From: JACJWR01 sp963752505
Lineage (GTDB): Bacteria; Actinomycetota; Actinomycetes; S36-B12; UBA10799
Length of the DNA: 64,000 bases
Direction: 5' to 3'
Assembly (NCBI GenBank): GCA_963752505.1
Contig: CAVVYM010000010.1
Span: 1 to 64,000 of the forward strand
Shown here piece by piece: positions 51,280-60,092 of this stretch. Numbering within the stretch: the stretch's first letter is position 1; each line of letters starts with the position of its first letter. The notes below the pieces were generated by a model that was not told the DNA's origin, ran no database searches, and worked only from the letters and a program-made list of their open reading frames with translations. A program made the position numbers and the translations under genes.

Positions 51280-51401
51280 GACAGCGTGACTGTGACGATC
51301 AGACCGATGATCGCCACAATCAGGACGATCCAGGCCGCAATCTTGAAGAGCGGTGTCTTTGTCGGGTCGTCGGATTCATCCTCGGGGACCATGGCCTCCA
51401 T
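51276..51401 (-). CDS. 41-residue single-pass membrane protein upstream of S9 peptidase
   Basis: Read from ATG 51401 the product is 41 residues: an acidic head (EAMVPEDESDDPTKTPLF), then one hydrophobic segment (KIAAWIVLIVAIIGLIVTVT) and the end. ATG 51392 is a second possible start; GGAGG is close to it. The TGA overlaps the GTG of the S9 peptidase. The acidic head plus near-perfect membrane helix and exact coupling argue that it is real. Function unknown. Confidence 0.65.
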   Translation of the reverse strand: MEAMVPEDESDDPTKTPLFKIAAWIVLIVAIIGLIVTVTLS

Positions 51402-51459
51402 CCTGCCCTATCCATTCGCGCCAGCGGTTCATCACATTCCTGGCCGACCGGTCAGCCCG

Positions 51460-51465
51460 TACAGT
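51460..51465 (+). promoter_or_regulatory. Candidate -10 box of mshB (leaderless)
   Basis: TACAGT lies 8 bases before ATG 51474; no ribosome-binding site is present. Confidence 0.4.
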
Positions 51466-51473
51466 TTTCGGCC

Positions 51474-52373
51474 ATGACGCATCCACACCGCGCTCCACGT
51501 CGAATCCTGCTGGTGCATGCCCACCCAGATGACGAGACGCTCACAACTGGGGCCACCATGGCCCGCTACGCCGCAGACGGCGTGCAGGTCACCTTGCTGA
51601 CCTGCACCTTGGGTGAGGAAGGAGAGGTGCTCCTCCCCGAGAAGGCGCACGTGGCCGCCCACCGTGACGATGAGCTGGGCGCACATCGGGCGGCTGAACT
51701 CAACGATGCGATGGCAGCGTTGGGGATAACGGATCATCGTGTGCTCGGCGGGGTGGGTCGCTACCGCGACAGCGGCATGATGGGCACCGAGGCCAATGCT
51801 CGCGCGGACAACTTCTGGCACGCGGACCTGCTCGAGGCCGCCAGCGAGGTTGTCGGAATCATTCGTCAGGTCCAGCCCCAAGTGGTGATCACCTACGACG
51901 ACTTCGGCGGCTACGGCCACCCAGATCACATCCAGGCCCACCGCGTGACCACCTATGCCGTGGTCCTTGCGGGGGCGGCGTCGTTCCGGCCGGACCTCGG
52001 CCCCGCTCCCTGGCGGGTGTCGAAGGTCTACTGGCCGGCCCTGCCGAAGAAGATCACCGTCGAGGCCTTGGCGAGGATTCCGGTGGAGCAGCGCGTCGAA
52101 CTGCTCGGCGACGCCAATCCGGCCGACCTGCCGTTCCTGGTCGACGACGCGCTGGTGACCACACGCATCGATGGCCGCAGCAAACTCGAGAGCAAACTGG
52201 CAGCCATGCGGGCCCATGCCTCCCAGATCGACATGGCGAGTCCGTTCTTCGCGAGTTCGGCGGTCGCGGGCCCGGATGCGCTTGGCTTCGAGTACTACCG
52301 ACTTGCGCTGGGCGACGTGGGTCCGGTCGACGAAAGTGGTTTCGAAACGGATCTCTTCGCCGGCGTGGAGTGA
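51474..52373 (+). CDS. mshB: Mycothiol biosynthesis deacetylase
   Basis: Deacetylates GlcNAc-inositol to GlcN-inositol in mycothiol synthesis, the actinobacterial counterpart of glutathione; 299 residues. Zinc-site motif VHAHPDDETLTTGATMA (HPDD, about residue 17), TCTLGEEGEV, GGVGRYRDSGMMG, DDFGGYGHPDHIQAHRV (third zinc histidine, about 145) and the MshB-type ending FEYYRLALGD with ETDLFAG. The paralogue Mca (amidase) has a similar core, but the YRL...ETDLFAG ending and length fit MshB. Its presence supports assignment to Actinomycetota. Confidence 0.92.
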   Translation: MTHPHRAPRRILLVHAHPDDETLTTGATMARYAADGVQVTLLTCTLGEEGEVLLPEKAHVAAHRDDELGAHRAAELNDAMAALGITDHRVLGGVGRYRDSGMMGTEANARADNFWHADLLEAASEVVGIIRQVQPQVVITYDDFGGYGHPDHIQAHRVTTYAVVLAGAASFRPDLGPAPWRVSKVYWPALPKKITVEALARIPVEQRVELLGDANPADLPFLVDDALVTTRIDGRSKLESKLAAMRAHASQIDMASPFFASSAVAGPDALGFEYYRLALGDVGPVDESGFETDLFAGVE

Positions 52374-52437
52374 GCGCCGAATCGAGCGGCACCAGGGCGC
52401 TTGCTTTCCCGGGATGCTCGTTCCGGCCGAGTCCCGG

Positions 52438-52443
52438 TAGCCT
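52438..52443 (+). promoter_or_regulatory. Candidate -10 box of the flavin reductase gene (leaderless)
   Basis: TAGCCT lies 6 bases before GTG 52450, without a Shine-Dalgarno sequence. Confidence 0.4.
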
Positions 52444-52449
52444 CGGGGC

Positions 52450-52962
52450 GTGCACCTTGATGTCAACGATCCGGTGGAGTTCCGTCGGGTCCTCGCCCGC
52501 TACGCCACCGGCGTTGTGGTCGTGTCGGTGTGCGTCGACGGAGTTGATCATGCGATGACGGCGAACTCGCTGACGTCGGTGTCACTCAAACCGCCGCTCG
52601 TCCTGGTGTGCGTGGACAGGCGTGCACGCTTCCACGACGCGATCATGCGATCGCCGACCTGGGCCGTCAGCATCTTGGGGGGTAGGTCGCGCGACGCGGC
52701 TTCCTGGTTCGCGACGCGGGGGAGGCCGCTGCGCGGACAGTTCGCCGGCTACCCCTCCACCCGTGGTGAGGCCAGCGGTGCTCTGATGCTCGACGACGCG
52801 CTGGGACGGATGGAATGCGAGACCGACGCTGTGCACCCCGGCGGCGACCACGCAATAGTCGTAGGACGCGTCACGGGCCTTGAACTGCTCGACGCTGAGC
52901 GCAACCCGAGTGGACCGCTCATCTACTATCGGCACGGATTTCGGAGTCCGACGCCCGACTAG
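52450..52962 (+). CDS. Flavin reductase-like FMN-binding protein
   Basis: A 170-residue split-barrel protein of the flavin reductase domain family. Pattern: FRRVLARYATGVVVVSVCVD, HAMTANSLTSVSLKPPLVLV (flavin phosphate region, about 35-55), WAVSILGG and the C-terminal PLIYYRHGFRSP typical of these proteins. Such proteins supply reduced flavin to monooxygenases; no monooxygenase partner lies nearby. It lies between mshB and the ferredoxin gene. Confidence 0.85.
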   Translation: MHLDVNDPVEFRRVLARYATGVVVVSVCVDGVDHAMTANSLTSVSLKPPLVLVCVDRRARFHDAIMRSPTWAVSILGGRSRDAASWFATRGRPLRGQFAGYPSTRGEASGALMLDDALGRMECETDAVHPGGDHAIVVGRVTGLELLDAERNPSGPLIYYRHGFRSPTPD

Positions 52963-53046
52963 GACTAAGATTCCACCGGGCGCAACTGTGCAGACCCAGG
53001 CCTGCGGTGAGGGAGTCACCGCAGGCGGCAGAAGGAGGCAGACCGC

Positions 53047-53373
53047 ATGACGTACGTGATCGCCGAGCCATGTGTCGACGTCAAGGACAAGTCCTGCATC
53101 GAGGAATGCCCCGTGGACTGCATCTACGAAGGCGAACGCATGCTCTACATCCAGCCGGATGAGTGCGTTGACTGTGGTGCGTGCGAACCCGTGTGCCCGG
53201 TGGAGGCCATCTTCTACGAGGACGACGTCCCCGAGGAGTGGAATGACTTCACCGGTGCCAACGCCGAGTTCTTCGACGACCTCGGGTCGCCCGGCGGCGC
53301 CGCCAAACTCGGACTGATCAAGCAGGACGCGCCGGTGGTGGCTGCGCTGCCAGCCGACATCAACGCCGAGTGA
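53047..53373 (+). CDS. fdxA: 7Fe ferredoxin
   Basis: A 108-residue electron carrier with one [3Fe-4S] and one [4Fe-4S] cluster. Cysteines are in EPCVDVKDKSCIEECPVDCI (residues 9, 17, 21, 25) and ECVDCGACEPVCPVEAI (about 40-53), the pattern of Mycobacterium FdxC. AAGGAGG precedes the ATG. It overlaps dapC by four bases; the fdxC-dapC pair is also seen in mycobacteria. Confidence 0.95.
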   Translation: MTYVIAEPCVDVKDKSCIEECPVDCIYEGERMLYIQPDECVDCGACEPVCPVEAIFYEDDVPEEWNDFTGANAEFFDDLGSPGGAAKLGLIKQDAPVVAALPADINAE

Positions 53374-54527
53374 CCCTGACCGGTCCGGCACTGCCGGACT
53401 TCCCATGGGATTCGCTGGCCGCGGCGAAGGCGCGCGCGAGTTCCCACTGCGCGGGGATCGTCGATCTCAGCGTGGGCACACCGGTTGACCCGACGCCGGA
53501 CGTCGTGCGCGCCGCACTCGAGTCGGCCTCCGATGCGCCGGGCTACCCGACGACGCACGGCACGGAATCGCTGCGTGAGGCCATCGCCGGCTGGTTGCGC
53601 CGTCGACGTTCGGTGGTGGTCGATCCGGCCGCGATCCTGCCCGTGATCGGCACCAAGGAACTTGTTGCGTGGCTCCCTACGATGCTGGGGGTCACGGGTG
53701 CGGTCGGCTTTCCGGAATTGGCCTACCCCACCTACGAGGTGGGAGCCCGACTCGCCGGCGCGACACCGGTGCGCAGCGATTCCACCGTGTCGTGGGGGCC
53801 GGTCGGTCCGGACCTGCTCTGGCTGAATTCACCAGCCAATCCGACCGGAGCCGTGCTTGGAGAGGAGCACCTGTCGAAGGTTGTCGTCTGGGCGCGCCAA
53901 CGACAGACGGTGGTGGCCTCGGATGAGTGCTACGCCGGTCTTGAGTGGGACATGCCAGAGCCGACGACCTCGCCCTCGCTCCTGGCGACGAGCATCACCG
54001 ACGACAACCACGACGGGCTGCTCATGGTCCATTCGTTGTCGAAGCGCAGCAACATGGCCGGCTATCGCTTCGGCTTCGTCACGGGAGATCCACACTTGGT
54101 GGCGCAGTTGCTCCAGGTGTGCAAGCACGCCGGCATGATGGTGCCGGCCCCGGTGCAGGCGGCAGCTACGGCGGCCTACTCCGACGACGAACACGCGCTG
54201 CGGCAGACCGCCCGCTACGCCCGACGCCGCGAGATGCTGCTTCCTGCGCTGAAACTGGCGGGCTTCACCGTCGACCACTCCGAAGCGGGGCTGTACCTAT
54301 GGGCAACCGAGGGTTTGGCGAGCCGGGCGACGGTCGCGCGCCTCGCCGAGATCGGCATCTTGGTGGCACCGGGTGACTTCTACGGACCGCGCGGCGGACG
54401 CCACGTGAGGATCGCCCTCACAGCCACGGACGAACGCATAGCGGCAGCCGCGCTACGCCTCGGGAACGACCTGCGGCCAGCGGGGAGAGATGGCCACGAG
54501 GGCATCGAATCGCGCGAAGGAGACTAA
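53370..54527 (+). CDS. dapC: N-succinyldiaminopimelate aminotransferase
   Basis: PLP-dependent class I/II aminotransferase of lysine and diaminopimelate synthesis; 385 residues. Seen are DLSVGTPVDPTPDVVRAAL, PGYPTTHGTESLREAIAGWL, WLNSPANPTGAVL (about residue 150), VVASDECYAGLEW (aspartate and tyrosine to PLP) and the Schiff-base lysine in HSLSKRSNMAGYRFG (about residue 228). GTG 53370 overlaps the ferredoxin stop (GTGA). The next enzyme family member in this pathway, dapD, lies at the right edge. Confidence 0.92.
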   Translation: MTLTGPALPDFPWDSLAAAKARASSHCAGIVDLSVGTPVDPTPDVVRAALESASDAPGYPTTHGTESLREAIAGWLRRRRSVVVDPAAILPVIGTKELVAWLPTMLGVTGAVGFPELAYPTYEVGARLAGATPVRSDSTVSWGPVGPDLLWLNSPANPTGAVLGEEHLSKVVVWARQRQTVVASDECYAGLEWDMPEPTTSPSLLATSITDDNHDGLLMVHSLSKRSNMAGYRFGFVTGDPHLVAQLLQVCKHAGMMVPAPVQAAATAAYSDDEHALRQTARYARRREMLLPALKLAGFTVDHSEAGLYLWATEGLASRATVARLAEIGILVAPGDFYGPRGGRHVRIALTATDERIAAAALRLGNDLRPAGRDGHEGIESREGD

Positions 54528-54554
54528 GGTCCCTGCCGCCGCAGTAGGCGGGCG

Positions 54555-54560
54555 TACTAA
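54555..54560 (+). promoter_or_regulatory. Candidate -10 box of gltA
   Basis: TACTAA lies 9 bases before ATG 54570, again without a ribosome-binding site. Confidence 0.35.
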
Positions 54561-54569
54561 CGTGACAGC

Positions 54570-55856
54570 ATGACCGATGCCACGTTGAACCACCCAAGCG
54601 GCTCACTCGAGCTACCACTTGTGCCGTCCACCGAAGGCGAATCGGGCCTCGATGTTTCGTCGTTGCTGAAAAGCACGGGGGACGTCGCCTACGACCCGGG
54701 CTTTGTCAACACCGCCTCCTGTTCGTCGGCCATAACCTTCATCGACGGCGACCAGGGAATCCTGCGATATCGCGGTTATCCCATCGAGCAGTTGGCCGAG
54801 CACTCGACGTATCTGGAGACGACCTACCTGCTCATTCACGGGTCCCTTCCCACTGCCACGGAGCTGGCTCAGTTTGAGGGATGGATCTCGAAGCACACCA
54901 TTCTCCACGAAGACCTCAAGCGCTTTTTCCAGGGTTTCCCTTCCGATGCCCACCCGATGCCGGTCCTTTCCAGCGCGGTCAGCGCGATCAGCACCTTCTA
55001 CCAGGACTCGTTGGATCCGTTCGACCCCGAGCAGGTCGAGGTTTCCACCATCCGGTTGCTGGCGAAACTGCCCACCATCGCCGCCTACGCACATCGCACC
55101 TCCCTCGGGCAGCCTTTGCTCTACCCCGACAACTCGTTCAATCTTGTCGAGAACTTCCTGCGCATGACCTTCGGATGGCCGGCCGAGCCCTACGAGGTCG
55201 ACCCGGTGCTCGTGCGCGCGCTCGACATGCTGCTCGTGCTGCACGCTGACCACGAGCAGAACTGTTCAACTTCCACCGTGCGGCTAGTCGGATCCAGCCA
55301 CGCCAACCTCTTCGCGAGCGTGAGCGCCGGCATCAATGCTCTATTCGGGCCGCTGCACGGCGGGGCCAACCAGGCGGTGCTGGAGATGCTGCAGCGGATT
55401 CACACCTCCGACGATGACGTCGCGAGTTTCGTGGCCAAGGTGAAGGACAAGTCCTCCGGTACCCGCCTCATGGGCTTCGGCCACCGCGTCTACAAGAACT
55501 ACGACCCCCGTGCGGCGATCGTGAAGAAGACGGCCGATCGAGTGCTCGAACACCTCAAGATCGACGATCCGCTGCTCAACCTCGCCCGTGAACTCGAAGA
55601 GACGGCGCTCGCGGATGATTTCTTCATCTCCCGCAAGCTCTATCCCAACGTCGACTTCTACACCGGCCTGATCTACAAGGCGATGGGGTTCCCGAACGAC
55701 ATGTTCACGGTGCTGTTCGCGCTGGGTCGGCTCCCCGGCTGGATCGCGCAGTGGCGGGAAATGATTCTCGATCCCACCACCAAGATCGGCCGGCCTCGGC
55801 AGGTCTACGTCGGTGAGACAGAGCGCAACTATGTCGCGCTGGGCGACCGGGGCTAG
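54570..55856 (+). CDS. gltA: Citrate synthase (type II)
   Basis: Condenses oxaloacetate and acetyl-CoA in the TCA cycle; 428 residues, the hexameric long form. N-terminal beta domain with FVNTASCSSAITFIDGDQGI and RYRGYPIEQLAEHSTYLETT; catalytic histidines in LHADHEQNCSTSTVRL (about 225) and GPLHGGANQAVLEML (about 262); GFGHRVYKNYDPRA with the third catalytic region (about 305) and DFYTGLIYKAMGFP with the aspartate (about 360). It follows dapC by 42 bases. Confidence 0.95.
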   Translation: MTDATLNHPSGSLELPLVPSTEGESGLDVSSLLKSTGDVAYDPGFVNTASCSSAITFIDGDQGILRYRGYPIEQLAEHSTYLETTYLLIHGSLPTATELAQFEGWISKHTILHEDLKRFFQGFPSDAHPMPVLSSAVSAISTFYQDSLDPFDPEQVEVSTIRLLAKLPTIAAYAHRTSLGQPLLYPDNSFNLVENFLRMTFGWPAEPYEVDPVLVRALDMLLVLHADHEQNCSTSTVRLVGSSHANLFASVSAGINALFGPLHGGANQAVLEMLQRIHTSDDDVASFVAKVKDKSSGTRLMGFGHRVYKNYDPRAAIVKKTADRVLEHLKIDDPLLNLARELEETALADDFFISRKLYPNVDFYTGLIYKAMGFPNDMFTVLFALGRLPGWIAQWREMILDPTTKIGRPRQVYVGETERNYVALGDRG

Positions 55857-55944
55857 TCCGGCAATCGACCGCGAGGTGTACAACTGGCCAACCACCGGGG
55901 ATTCAGAGGAATCGAATCCGTGCCCATCGGGCGCGGCTGGTTGA

Positions 55945-56592
55945 ATGCGGGCCATGCGGATCGACATCCTGGTATACGACGGCAACGATGAACTCGACGT
56001 CGTTGGCCCCTTCGAAGTATTTCGCGCGGCCGGCGACTTGGTGAAGTTGCGATGCCAGTTGGTGACTTTGCGCCCACAGAGCCGGGTCAAGGGCTCGCAT
56101 GGTCTGAAGTTCAAACCCGACGCCTACCTGCTCGATGAAGGACAGGGCGCAAAGAAGCTGGCCAAGCGTAAGAACTGGCCGGACGTCATCGTGGTGCCGG
56201 GCGGCGGCTGGAACGACGCCGGGGCCAGCCAGGGCGCGCGCCTGCAGGTGAAACTCGGGGACATCCCCACCTTCCTCGCCATCGCGCGGCGATCGGTCGA
56301 CACCCTAGCGAGCGTGTGCACGGGCGCGATGCTGCTGGCCGAGGCCGGGGTGATCGGAAAGCGACCGGTGGCAACACATGCCAGCGCGATGGACGACCTC
56401 GCCGCTACCGGAGCGTCGGTGCGCGCAGATCGGGTGGTCGATGCCGGTGACCTTGTCAGTTGCGGCGGCGTCACCAGTGGAATCGACCTTGCACTGTGGC
56501 TCGTCGAACGGGAGTTTGGCCGGGACGTGGCCGACGAGGTTGCGGGTGAATTGGAGTACAAACGTTGGCGACCTGGTGGCAGCGCAGGCTAG
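55945..56592 (+). CDS. DJ-1/PfpI-family protein
   Basis: A 215-residue class I glutamine amidotransferase-like protein. It starts RIDILVYDGNDELDVVGPFE, then VIVVPGGGWND, and has the nucleophile elbow TLASVCTGAMLLAEAGVIG (cysteine, about residue 115) and VSCGGVTSGIDLALWLVE. This pattern is of the isonitrile-hydratase/transcription-regulator-like branch, without a DNA-binding domain. Start may be ATG 55945 or 55954. Function unknown. Confidence 0.85.
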   Translation: MRAMRIDILVYDGNDELDVVGPFEVFRAAGDLVKLRCQLVTLRPQSRVKGSHGLKFKPDAYLLDEGQGAKKLAKRKNWPDVIVVPGGGWNDAGASQGARLQVKLGDIPTFLAIARRSVDTLASVCTGAMLLAEAGVIGKRPVATHASAMDDLAATGASVRADRVVDAGDLVSCGGVTSGIDLALWLVEREFGRDVADEVAGELEYKRWRPGGSAG

Positions 56593-56613
56593 GTGCCTGT
56601 CAGACTCGCACCC

Positions 56614-58212
56614 ATGAGCGTGCTGACGTCACCACATGTCCGACGGCTTGGCCAGTTGCTGATCGTCGGTGCGCTAGGTGCGCTGTTGGCGCTGCTGAAC
56701 CTGCCGAGCGCCGCCGCGCAGACCGGGCAGGATGGCATGGTCAGCAGTCGCGCGACCTCGCAGATCGAGGCCGGTGTGGCGGCCGCGACTGTGCCGCCGA
56801 GGCCGCCGATCGTGGCCGCCATAATGCAGAATGCGACGCGCCCGCAGTACTTGGCCGACATGCGCGCCTACTCGCAGCGCCACTACGGGATCGATTCGAA
56901 CGTACTCAATCCAGAGGCGATCGTCCTGCACTTCACCACGACGGATGCGGGGTCGTGGCGCGGGTTGATCAATTGGTGGGATCAGACCTCCGCGTCCGGG
57001 GCCAACGCAGGCGGCGAGCAACCGATGCCGGCCGCACACTTCATCGTTGAGCAAGACGGCACGATCTACCAGACGATGCCAACGAACCTGATGGTGCGGC
57101 ACACCTACGGGCTGAACCATCGCGCTATCGGTATCGAGTTCGTCGAGCGATCCTCCGGCACCAACATCATGCGCCGCGCAGCGCAGATCAATGCTGGTTT
57201 TGAGCTGGTGCGGTGGCTGCAGTACGAGAACCGGATCCCCAGTGCGAACATCGTTGGGCACGGCTCGGCCAATGCGCATCCACTCTTCTACGACCGCTTG
57301 GGTTTCCGCAACGACCACAGCGACTGGAACGCGTGGGAGGTCGGGATGTTCAAGTATTGGCTGGGCCCGCCCACTTTCCGTCCGTACGATGTGACCGGCA
57401 TCTTCGCGCCCCGCTACGGCCAACCGGGAGTGAGCGCTGCCCTCGGAGCAGCGACGTCGGGGCCTCTCGCCAGCGTTCGGCCGAACTCGGCGATGCAGCG
57501 GTTCGAACGCGGGGTGATGTATGCGTCCTCGCAGACGGGTGTCTGGGAGGTGTACGGCGGCATCGCGGGTCGGTACCACGCGATCGGGGGCCCCGCGTCG
57601 ACTCTGGGTCTACCCACGTCTGGGGAGCGCGACGGCGGCCTGCCGGGATCTCGCACGAATACCTTCCAGGGTGGAGTCGTGCTCTGGTCGCCGGGCACCG
57701 GAGCACACGAGGTCTACGGCGCCATCGGGGCGCGCTATCGAAGCCTCGGATCCGAGACTGGGGTGCTTGGCCTGCCGACCTCGGGCGAAGTAGCCGGGCC
57801 GCGGCCGGGCTCGCGGCTCAACACTTTCGTCAACGGTGTGATCTTCTGGTCGCCCGCGACCGGAGCCAGGGCCATCAGCGGGGATATCGGTCGTGCCTAT
57901 CGTTCCCTGCCAGCCGACACCAGGCGGGTGCTCGGCCTGCCGCAGGGGCTCGAGGAGGTTGCCGCGGCACCCGATGCCCGCAAGGTGCGCTACACCGGCG
58001 GCGCGACCTACACGTCGCCGACGACCGGTACTGCAACGGTCCACGGTGCCATCGCTTTCTGGTACTTCGTGACAGGAGCAGAGGCCAGTGCGATGGGGCT
58101 GCCGCTCACTGATGAGTACGCCATTCCCGGCGGCCGCGCCAGTGACTTTCAGGGCGGCCGGATCACGTGGAATGCCACCACGGGAAAGGTCACGTTCTAC
58201 CCCACGCGGTAG
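56614..58212 (+). CDS. Secreted N-acetylmuramoyl-L-alanine amidase with LGFP-type repeats
   Basis: A 532-residue exported peptidoglycan amidase. Signal peptide about 1-36 (LLIVGALGALLALLNLPSAA). The amidase_2/PGRP domain (about 75-250) has AIVLHFTTTDAGSW, AAHFIVEQDGTIYQTMP, LNHRAIGIEFVE and VGHGSANAHP, giving the zinc histidines. From about residue 270 four to five LGFP-type repeats follow (YHAIGGPASTLGLPTSGE, YRSLGSETGVLGLPTSGE, FQGGVVLWSPGTGAHEVYG), which bind cell-wall glycolipid or arabinogalactan in related bacteria. ATG 56614 is chosen so that the signal peptide starts normally; GTG 56593 is in frame. Confidence 0.9.
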   Translation: MSVLTSPHVRRLGQLLIVGALGALLALLNLPSAAAQTGQDGMVSSRATSQIEAGVAAATVPPRPPIVAAIMQNATRPQYLADMRAYSQRHYGIDSNVLNPEAIVLHFTTTDAGSWRGLINWWDQTSASGANAGGEQPMPAAHFIVEQDGTIYQTMPTNLMVRHTYGLNHRAIGIEFVERSSGTNIMRRAAQINAGFELVRWLQYENRIPSANIVGHGSANAHPLFYDRLGFRNDHSDWNAWEVGMFKYWLGPPTFRPYDVTGIFAPRYGQPGVSAALGAATSGPLASVRPNSAMQRFERGVMYASSQTGVWEVYGGIAGRYHAIGGPASTLGLPTSGERDGGLPGSRTNTFQGGVVLWSPGTGAHEVYGAIGARYRSLGSETGVLGLPTSGEVAGPRPGSRLNTFVNGVIFWSPATGARAISGDIGRAYRSLPADTRRVLGLPQGLEEVAAAPDARKVRYTGGATYTSPTTGTATVHGAIAFWYFVTGAEASAMGLPLTDEYAIPGGRASDFQGGRITWNATTGKVTFYPTR

Positions 58213-58263
58213 CCTTCCTCCTTCGCTGACCTGCATAATCGCGAAACCGGCAGGTGATCACGC

Positions 58264-58269
58264 TAGATT
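58264..58269 (+). promoter_or_regulatory. Candidate -10 box of the NERD-helicase gene
   Basis: TAGATT would place the transcript start near 58276, which excludes the in-frame ATG-like start at 58254 and supports GTG 58302. Confidence 0.4.
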
Positions 58270-58301
58270 CGTGCCATTCCGATGAGCGAGAGGGTGGGGA
58301 C

Positions 58302-60032
58302 GTGGCGTTGATGATTCCGCCGATCGTGGATGCGGACGCGCCGCCCGGTGAACGGCTGCTCTTCGACGCGCTGGCCACTGCGCCCGGCACCGAATCGTGG
58401 CAGGTGCTGCACGGTCTGCGATTGTCCTCGCATCCCACCCAAGAGCGGGGTGAAGCCGACTTCGTGGTGGTGGCTCCCGGCCACGGGGTGTTGGTAATCG
58501 AGGTCAAATCGCACAAGTCCGTGCGGCGGGACACGCAGGGGCGCTGGTTGCTCGGGCGCAAGAGCGCCACCACCCGCAGTCCGTTCGCCCAAGCCGACTC
58601 GGAGAAGTTCGCCATCGTCGAGTACCTGAACAGGCGCATGGGACTCACGTCGACTCACGTCGAATCCTGCGTCTGGTTCACCCACGCACCGGCCAAACGC
58701 GAGTTCGGCGATTCGATCGAGTGGCAGCGCTGGCAGTTGCTCGACGCGAACGACCTGGTTGATGTCGCAGAGCGGGTGATTCATACCCTGGCCGCAGGTC
58801 GCGCCCACCGCGCCGAGGCGGGCCATCGCTGGCCCGAGAGCGTGGGGCCGGATGAACCCACGACGCACCGCATCATCTCCGAACTCAAACCGGCCATGCA
58901 CGCCGAGGTGCGGCCGTCGGATCTTCGACGCGCCAGGCAGGAGGAACTCGCGCTGCTGCTGTCCGACCAACTGCTGGTGCTCGACTCGCTCGCGGGCAAT
59001 GACCGCGTCCTCATCACCGGACCGGCTGGCTGCGGCAAGACTTTCCTGGCCCTCGAGGCCGCGCGCATCGAATCCGCGGCCGGTCGACGCGGCCTCCTGG
59101 TCTGTTACAACCACGCCATCGGGGAGTACCTCAAGGCAGAGGTCGTTGACATCGAAGGCCTGTCAGTCACAACACTGCACGAACTCATGCTCGACGCTGC
59201 CGGTGTTGATCCGGTGGAACTCAACGACCGCGACTTCTGGGAGCAGAAGCTTCCCGAACTGGCGTGGTCGGCGCTGGTGTCGGAGCCCCTGGAAACGTAT
59301 GACTACCTCATCGTCGACGAGGTCCAGGACATTTGCCGACGCAACTACCTCGAGGTCCTGGATCTCGTCGTCACAGGTGGGCTGCAGCAAGGCAGGTGCC
59401 TGTACTTCGGAGACTTCGATGATCAGATGCTCTACGAGGGGCTTGACAAGGCACTGCTCGATGAAGTTGCAGGCCCCTTGACGGTGTTCCGCCAGCGCGT
59501 CAACTGTCGGAACACCCCAGGGATCGCACGCGTTGCGGAGAGCCTCGGGGATGCGCCGGAAGCCTACGCTCGCTGTCGGCGCAGCGACGACGGGACGGTG
59601 CCACGCATCGCCGTCTACCGCCACGGGGACGAGCAGGAGAAGTTGCTGCTGGAGTCCATCCAGCAGTTGCGCGACGAAGGATTCGATCTGCACGAAATCG
59701 TAGTGCTGAGCCGATACCGGACACAGGCCGCCGCGGCCACCACCGATGACGAGTGGCTGCGCTCCCGCTTGCTCGATGTGAGGCGCGGTGGCAGCCCGGT
59801 GGCCGGGCGGATTCGGTACTCCACGATCCACTCGTTCAAGGGTCTCGAGTCCCCGGCCGTGATTCTCACCGATGTCACCGAATCGGGTCGGGGGCCCTAC
59901 TTCGACCTCCTCAACGTCGGTATCACCCGCGCCCGGGACCGACTGGTCGTGCTCGGCACACCAGCCGGGTTGGGTCAGCACGGCATCGTCGCCGAGGGTG
60001 GCGAAGGGGATCTCGTGCGGGGCGAATCGTGA
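58302..60032 (+). CDS. NERD nuclease-related domain fused to SF1 (UvrD-like) helicase
   Basis: A 576-residue protein. The NERD domain (about 15-130) has the endonuclease-like core RGEADFVVVAPGHGVLVIEV followed by KSHKS, matching the D...ExK site. From about residue 220 an SF1 helicase follows: Walker A ITGPAGCGKTFLALEAARIE (about 245), Walker B YDYLIVDEVQDICRRNYLEV (about 342), STIHSFKGLESPAVILTDVT (motif V region, about 510) and NVGITRARDRLVVLG (motif VI, about 545). It is small for a UvrD enzyme and probably lacks parts of the 1B/2B domains. GAGAGGG precedes GTG 58302. NERD-helicases occur in defence and DNA-repair settings; here the neighbours give no such context. Confidence 0.85.
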   Translation: MALMIPPIVDADAPPGERLLFDALATAPGTESWQVLHGLRLSSHPTQERGEADFVVVAPGHGVLVIEVKSHKSVRRDTQGRWLLGRKSATTRSPFAQADSEKFAIVEYLNRRMGLTSTHVESCVWFTHAPAKREFGDSIEWQRWQLLDANDLVDVAERVIHTLAAGRAHRAEAGHRWPESVGPDEPTTHRIISELKPAMHAEVRPSDLRRARQEELALLLSDQLLVLDSLAGNDRVLITGPAGCGKTFLALEAARIESAAGRRGLLVCYNHAIGEYLKAEVVDIEGLSVTTLHELMLDAAGVDPVELNDRDFWEQKLPELAWSALVSEPLETYDYLIVDEVQDICRRNYLEVLDLVVTGGLQQGRCLYFGDFDDQMLYEGLDKALLDEVAGPLTVFRQRVNCRNTPGIARVAESLGDAPEAYARCRRSDDGTVPRIAVYRHGDEQEKLLLESIQQLRDEGFDLHEIVVLSRYRTQAAAATTDDEWLRSRLLDVRRGGSPVAGRIRYSTIHSFKGLESPAVILTDVTESGRGPYFDLLNVGITRARDRLVVLGTPAGLGQHGIVAEGGEGDLVRGES

Positions 60033-60092
60033 CATGGCAGGTTGACTGCGGCATTCTGAAGTCCCGGCAACGTAGAGACGAGGAGCATCGAC

